From IMG/VR virus record IMGVR_UViG_3300024243_000011, positions 1-64,000 of that record: 64,000 nt of DNA; one strand, 5' to 3'. This document shows positions 63,538 through 64,000 of this stretch, piece by piece; the stretch's first letter is position 1; each line of letters opens with the position of its first letter. Source of the DNA: a virus. A program made the translations under genes and the position numbers. The notes beneath the pieces are model-generated. The model saw only the letters and a program-made list of their open reading frames with translations. It searched no databases and was not told the origin of the DNA.

Positions 63538-64000
63538 TTGAATAATGCTAATTATAACTTTGTTGTTTCTGAATGTACTTTTCTTAGATATTTTATGCCT
63601 ATAATAAATGAGTTAGTTAACAATGATATTGGTCATAATATAAATATATTTCTTGGTGATAGTAAAAAGTATAATAGCCCACTTTTAAAAGATAATTTAG
63701 ATTTTATAAAAAAAAGTGTGTCTGATTTAAGTGTTTTTTATCGTGGCTCTATTAACATAGAGAATATTGAAAGGTTGGGTTTGCCTGAGTTTGCTGGCAA
63801 TACATATTTTATTGAAGGTGTTGGTATAGAATATTCATCTAGGCTTAATAATAATATTGTACTTACTTATATGACTGATTTTGTAAGTCTATTTGACAAG
63901 TATGTTGATTTGGCAGATTTTGTTGTTTTTCCTAATAAGAGTTTTGCTAACCATTACAACAAAGATTCGTGTAAAAATGTTTATATTGGTTCTCCTAAAT
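63538..64000 (+). CDS. Partial protein, probable glycosyl- or glycerophosphotransferase
   Basis: The gene runs off the window end. It starts at TTG 63538 behind GAGGGG. The visible 154 residues include NYNFVVSECTFLRYFMPIIN and YFIEGVGIEYSS. The pattern of alternating strands and helices, and FVVFPNKSFANHY, suggest a GT-B fold like CDP-glycerol transferases, but no diagnostic motif is yet in view. It continues the glycan cluster. Confidence 0.4.
   Translation, partial: MNNANYNFVVSECTFLRYFMPIINELVNNDIGHNINIFLGDSKKYNSPLLKDNLDFIKKSVSDLSVFYRGSINIENIERLGLPEFAGNTYFIEGVGIEYSSRLNNNIVLTYMTDFVSLFDKYVDLADFVVFPNKSFANHYNKDSCKNVYIGSPK

Noticed and set aside
1-64000. Prophage or plasmid origin of the window
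   Set aside because: No integrase, attachment site, partition operon, rRNA or host housekeeping genes are seen. ParB-like folds occur without ParA.
1-64000. Stop-codon reassignment, as seen in some huge phages
   Set aside because: TAA, TAG and TGA all end recognisable genes at the expected lengths (for example ThyX, dUTPase, CCA-adding enzyme), and no gene needs read-through.

Overview
The window looks like part of a large, AT-rich, lytic tailed bacteriophage genome, probably a jumbo-class relative of T4-type and cyanophage-type myoviruses. Reasons: about 125 densely packed genes with ATGA-type overlaps, nearly all on the + strand; a phage-style nucleotide metabolism set (DnaE-type polymerase, ThyX, dUTPase, Nudix, deaminase, Nmad1-like protein); a MoxR ATPase with a VWA metallopeptidase; a nucleotidylyltransferase-ligase fusion of a kind I recall from cyanophages; a ClpP-like protease; a transglycosylase; and no integrase, ribosomal or other housekeeping genes. 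No tRNA gene was found, although a CCA-adding enzyme is present. The host cannot be named. The many host-type sigma70 promoters (TTAACA or TTGACA, 17 bp, TATAAT) imply that the bacterial polymerase reads this DNA.

Layout. 0-17 kb: one long + strand operon-like run with DNA polymerase III alpha, thymidylate synthase ThyX, dUTPase, Nudix, three zincin-type metalloproteins, two ParB/sulfiredoxin-like proteins and many tiny paralogues. 17-23 kb: a hypervariable accessory island of MORN-like (HREDGPA) repeat proteins and tiny barrel proteins, including a block on the - strand (18149-21656), a broken hybrid gene and a possible DnaA-box intergenic region. 23-24.5 kb: a promoter-rich, gene-poor stretch with three tiny related ORFs, a candidate small RNA and a strong terminator. 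24.5-38.7 kb: MoxR ATPase, membrane proteins, a lipoprotein, a deaminase, a metallophosphoesterase, a DUF6765-like protein and more tiny paralogues, read from repeated promoters. 38.8-42.6 kb: CCA-adding enzyme, an IMPDH/GMP-reductase-family enzyme and adenylosuccinate synthetase. 42.6-46.6 kb: small unknown and membrane or coiled-coil proteins. 46.6-50.5 kb: nucleotidylyltransferase-ligase fusion and VWA metallopeptidase. 50.5-52.6 kb: envelope and lysis enzymes (SGNH hydrolase, SLT transglycosylase, DUF218 protein). 52.6-59 kb: ClpP-like protease, small HTH and zinc proteins, and a histone H1-like protein. 59-64 kb: glycosyltransferases and a NodU-type carbamoyltransferase.

The most striking content is a family of roughly 35 tiny proteins, called here the VWV family. 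Each has the pattern G-D-x-V-W-V, then Y-x-G-P-A-I-I, then a short basic beta-rich tail ending in a W/E-I element, in about 65-110 residues. They look like SH3/KOW-type small barrels. They occupy 45-38716 and are absent from 42-64 kb. The last 40 residues of the MORN-like proteins carry a related Y-T-G-P-I-I-I-M ... K-I-x-F-M-K tail. These genes sit behind or among at least 19 near-identical promoters with an invariant 17-bp spacer. Together this suggests an early, host-facing arsenal that evolves by duplication and recombination.
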